DNA of 8,411 nucleotides, from the NCBI GenBank assembly GCA_021779335.1, contig JAJYAW010000104.1, positions 1 through 8,411 on the forward strand, written 5' to 3'. Below, piece after piece: positions 6,331 to 8,411 of the stretch. The number at the start of each line of letters is the position of its first letter. Within the stretch, counting starts at the first letter, position 1. The translations under genes and the position numbers were made by a program. Under the pieces are notes generated by a model. It ran no database searches, was not told the origin of the DNA, and saw only the letters and a list, made by a program, of their open reading frames with translations. The stretch comes from Myxococcales bacterium (GTDB taxonomy: Bacteria; Myxococcota; Myxococcia; Myxococcales; Anaeromyxobacteraceae).

Positions 6331-8328
6331 ATGGACGCCACCGACACGAGATCGCTCCCGGAGAGCGCCTACCGGCCCCTCGCGCCCGGCGAGACCTACC
6401 GGCCCGTCGTGCCGGCGGCCGAGGCGCCGCCGGAGGCCACCTGGCGCTCGGTGACCTGGGGCGTGCTGCTCTGCGCCGTCTTCACCGCGGCCTCCGCCTA
6501 CTCCGGCCTCAAGGTCGGGCAGGTCATGGAGGCGGCCATCCCCATCTCCATCCTGGCCATCGGCCTCGGAAGGCTCTTCCGGCGCCGCTCCTCGCTGCTC
6601 GAGAACGTCATCATCACCGGCATCGGCGGCAACGCCGGGGCGGTGGTGGCGGGCGCGGTCTTCACCCTGCCCGCGCTCTACATCCTCAAGCTCGACCCGC
6701 ACCCCTGGCAGACCATCTTCATCTGCGTGGCCGGCGGCGCCATGGGCGTGCTCTTCCTCATCCCGCTGCGCCGCTACTTCGTCCGCGAGACCCACGGCCT
6801 GTTCCCCTTCCCGGAGGCCACCGCCATCACCGAGCTGCTGGTGACCGGCGAGAAGGGGGGCTCGCAGGCCAGGCTCCTCCTCCAGGCCACCGGGGTGGCG
6901 GCGGCCTACGACTTCCTCGTCTCCACCTTCCACGTCTGGAAGGAGACCGTCGACCTGCGCTTCCTGCCGGCGGTGGAGACGCTGGCCCAGAAGGCCAGGA
7001 TGACCCTCTCCTTCGACGCGCTCGGCTTCATCCTGGGGCTCGGCTACGTCATGGGGCTGCGCTCCTCGATGCTGCTGTGCGCCGGCGGCGTCCTCTCCAA
7101 CCTGGTGCTGGTGCCGCTCATCTGGTTCCTGGGCGGCCACATGACCGAGGCCGTCTACCCGGGCACGGTGCCCATCTCGGCCATGGACGCGGCCCAGATC
7201 TTCTCCAGGTACGTGCGGCTCATCGGCGTCGGCGCCATCGCCACCGCGGGCATCTTCGGCATCCTCAAGTCGCTCCGCATCGTGGCCGGGTCCTTCGGCA
7301 TCGCCGTGAAGGCCTTCCGCGCCGGCGGCGACCACGCCCTCACGCGGACCGACCGCGACGTCTCGATCATGGTCATCCTGGGCGGGGTGGTCCTGTCGAC
7401 GCTCGGGGTGGCCCTCTTCCTCGGCAGCCTGGGCACCTCGCTGGCGGCGCTGCTGGTGGGCCTGGGGCTGGTCCTCCTCTTCTCCTTCTTCTTCACCTCG
7501 GTGGCCGCCAACGCCATCGCCACCACGGCCCGCAACCCGGTCTCCGGCATGACCATGCTCACCGTCATCGTCTCCTCGGTGGTGCTGCTCGAGTTCGGCG
7601 TCTCCGGCCGCTCCGGCATGTTCTTCGTGATGGCCATCGCCGGGATGGTCTGCACGGCCCTGTCGGTCTCCGGCCAGACCGTCACCGATCTCAAGGTGGG
7701 CTACTGGCTCGGCTCCACGCCGCGGGCGCAGGAGCGGGTCAAGTTCCTCGGCGTGCTGGTGGCCGCGGCCGTGTCCGGCCTGACCATCGTGCTCCTGGCC
7801 CGCTACTACCAGTTCGGCGAGGCGGCCGAGGGCGACGCGCGCACGGTCCTGGCCTCGCCCCAGGCGTCGCTCATGAAGGCGCTGGTGGAGGGCTTCATGA
7901 GCCGCCAGCCGGTGGCCTACCTGCTCTTCGCCGTCGGCGCCCTCATCGCGGTGACCATGGAGATGCTCTCGGTGCCGGCGCTCACCTTCGCCCTCGGCAT
8001 GTACCTGCCCCTCGAGCTCAACTCGCCGGCCCTGGTGGGCGGCGTCATCGCCTGGGCGCTCTCGCGGCGCGCCGATCGGGCCGGCGGCGAGGCGGGCCGC
8101 TCCATGCGCGAGCGGGGCGTCATCGTGGCCTCCGGCCTGCTGGCCGGCGGGGCGCTGGGCGGCGTCTTCGGCGCCGCCATGCAGATGGTCCCGGGCTTCA
8201 GCGAGGACTGGGTGCGGACCCCGTTCTACGGCACCGCCGCCGTCTCCCAGTCGGTCAGCCTGGTGGCCTTCCTGGCGCTCTGCCTCTACCTCTGGTTCAC
8301 CTCGGTGAAGCAGGGCGAGGTGGCGTGA
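6331..8328 (+). CDS. OPT-family oligopeptide transporter
   Basis: A 665-residue inner-membrane protein with a polar N-terminus of about 35 residues and roughly 14-16 hydrophobic helices. Family signatures appear in order: 'SAYSGLKVGQVMEAAIP' in the first helix region, 'LLENVIITGIGGNAG' (89-103, where prokaryotic OPT proteins usually read LEnNxxQTxASAG), 'FTLPALYIL', 'PLRRYFV' followed by 'LFPFPEATAITELL' (the PEGTACAEVL box), 'RNPVSGMT' (401-408) and 'GMYLPLELNSPALVGG' (556-571) near the C-terminus. OPT proteins import oligopeptides or metal-chelate complexes, probably with protons; which applies here cannot be read from sequence. Length and motif order match bacterial OPT proteins. It is divergent from the HExxPGH peptidase gene and its stop overlaps the start of a small exported-protein gene, so the three probably serve one uptake function. 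The ATG at 6331 is supported by GGAGG. Confidence 0.92.
   Translation: MDATDTRSLPESAYRPLAPGETYRPVVPAAEAPPEATWRSVTWGVLLCAVFTAASAYSGLKVGQVMEAAIPISILAIGLGRLFRRRSSLLENVIITGIGGNAGAVVAGAVFTLPALYILKLDPHPWQTIFICVAGGAMGVLFLIPLRRYFVRETHGLFPFPEATAITELLVTGEKGGSQARLLLQATGVAAAYDFLVSTFHVWKETVDLRFLPAVETLAQKARMTLSFDALGFILGLGYVMGLRSSMLLCAGGVLSNLVLVPLIWFLGGHMTEAVYPGTVPISAMDAAQIFSRYVRLIGVGAIATAGIFGILKSLRIVAGSFGIAVKAFRAGGDHALTRTDRDVSIMVILGGVVLSTLGVALFLGSLGTSLAALLVGLGLVLLFSFFFTSVAANAIATTARNPVSGMTMLTVIVSSVVLLEFGVSGRSGMFFVMAIAGMVCTALSVSGQTVTDLKVGYWLGSTPRAQERVKFLGVLVAAAVSGLTIVLLARYYQFGEAAEGDARTVLASPQASLMKALVEGFMSRQPVAYLLFAVGALIAVTMEMLSVPALTFALGMYLPLELNSPALVGGVIAWALSRRADRAGGEAGRSMRERGVIVASGLLAGGALGGVFGAAMQMVPGFSEDWVRTPFYGTAAVSQSVSLVAFLALCLYLWFTSVKQGEVA
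8317..8320 (+). promoter_or_regulatory. Ribosome binding site inside the OPT gene for the next gene
   Basis: GAGG lies seven bases before the ATG at 8328 and within the last codons of the transporter gene. It supports the coupled start of the downstream reading frame. Confidence 0.5.
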
Positions 8329-8411
8329 TGCGCCCCGACCGCCCGCTGGCCTTGGCCCTGCTCCTCGCGCTCGCCGCCGCCCCGCGGGCTGGCGCGGCGG
8401 CCGCCCCGCCG
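8328..8411 (+). CDS. Start of an exported protein (signal peptide), 3' end outside window
   Basis: Twenty-eight codons are visible from the ATG at 8328, whose A is also the last base of the transporter's TGA stop. This TGATG overlap and the GAGG seven bases upstream indicate translational coupling. The peptide starts MRPDRP, followed by a Leu/Ala-rich core 'LALALLLALAAAP' and an 'RAGAAAAPP' segment with Ala-x-Ala cleavage options near residues 22-25, which is a typical Sec signal peptide. The mature protein lies beyond the window, so no family can be named. Its position suggests a periplasmic or outer-membrane partner of the OPT transporter. Confidence 0.7.
   Translation, partial: MRPDRPLALALLLALAAAPRAGAAAAPP

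Noticed and set aside
4952..6454. Plus-strand 500-codon frame antisense to the HExxPGH peptidase gene
   Set aside because: Low-complexity Arg/Gly/Val product without motifs; the minus-strand frame has a plausible active site and ribosome site.
7155..7694. Minus-strand frame of 179 codons inside the OPT gene
   Set aside because: Antisense shadow rich in Met, Thr, Ala and Pro, with no recognisable features.

Overview
The window is very GC-rich (roughly three quarters G+C by eye) and almost fully coding, with G/C at nearly every third codon position. That base composition, a soluble chemoreceptor, a deltaproteobacterial-style pilin segment and an OPT transporter all fit a Myxococcota/Deltaproteobacteria chromosome, Anaeromyxobacter being the closest match in style. 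The organism is an inference; no rRNA or other marker gene is present. I see no tRNA, rRNA, CRISPR array, insertion sequence or other sign of a mobile element.

Layout: (1) positions 1-949, plus strand: the C-terminal part of a multi-spanning GT-C (glycosyltransferase 39-like) membrane protein, cut by the left edge. (2) 972-1949, minus: an orphan ParB/Srx-domain protein, convergent with gene 1. (3) 2102-3496, plus: a soluble methyl-accepting chemotaxis protein with a conserved C-terminal domain. (4) 3518-4867, plus, 21 nt downstream and probably cotranscribed: an M48 zinc metalloprotease fused in one frame to a type IV pilin-like segment. (5) 4874-6217, minus, convergent with gene 4 across only 6 nt: a putative HExxPGH metallopeptidase distantly resembling DUF885. 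(6) 6331-8328, plus, divergent from gene 5: an OPT-family oligopeptide transporter. (7) 8328-8411, plus: the start of a signal-peptide-bearing protein, overlapping the transporter stop by one base and cut by the right edge.

How the genes may work together: genes 5 to 7 share one 113-bp divergent control region and suggest peptide uptake (OPT), intracellular peptide hydrolysis (HExxPGH enzyme) and an exported partner. Genes 3 and 4 form a probable two-gene operon pairing a cytoplasmic chemoreceptor with a membrane protease that carries a pilin-like head. That protease-pilin fusion is the most unusual object here. Genes 1 and 2 are self-contained. No intergenic stretch exceeds 155 bases.
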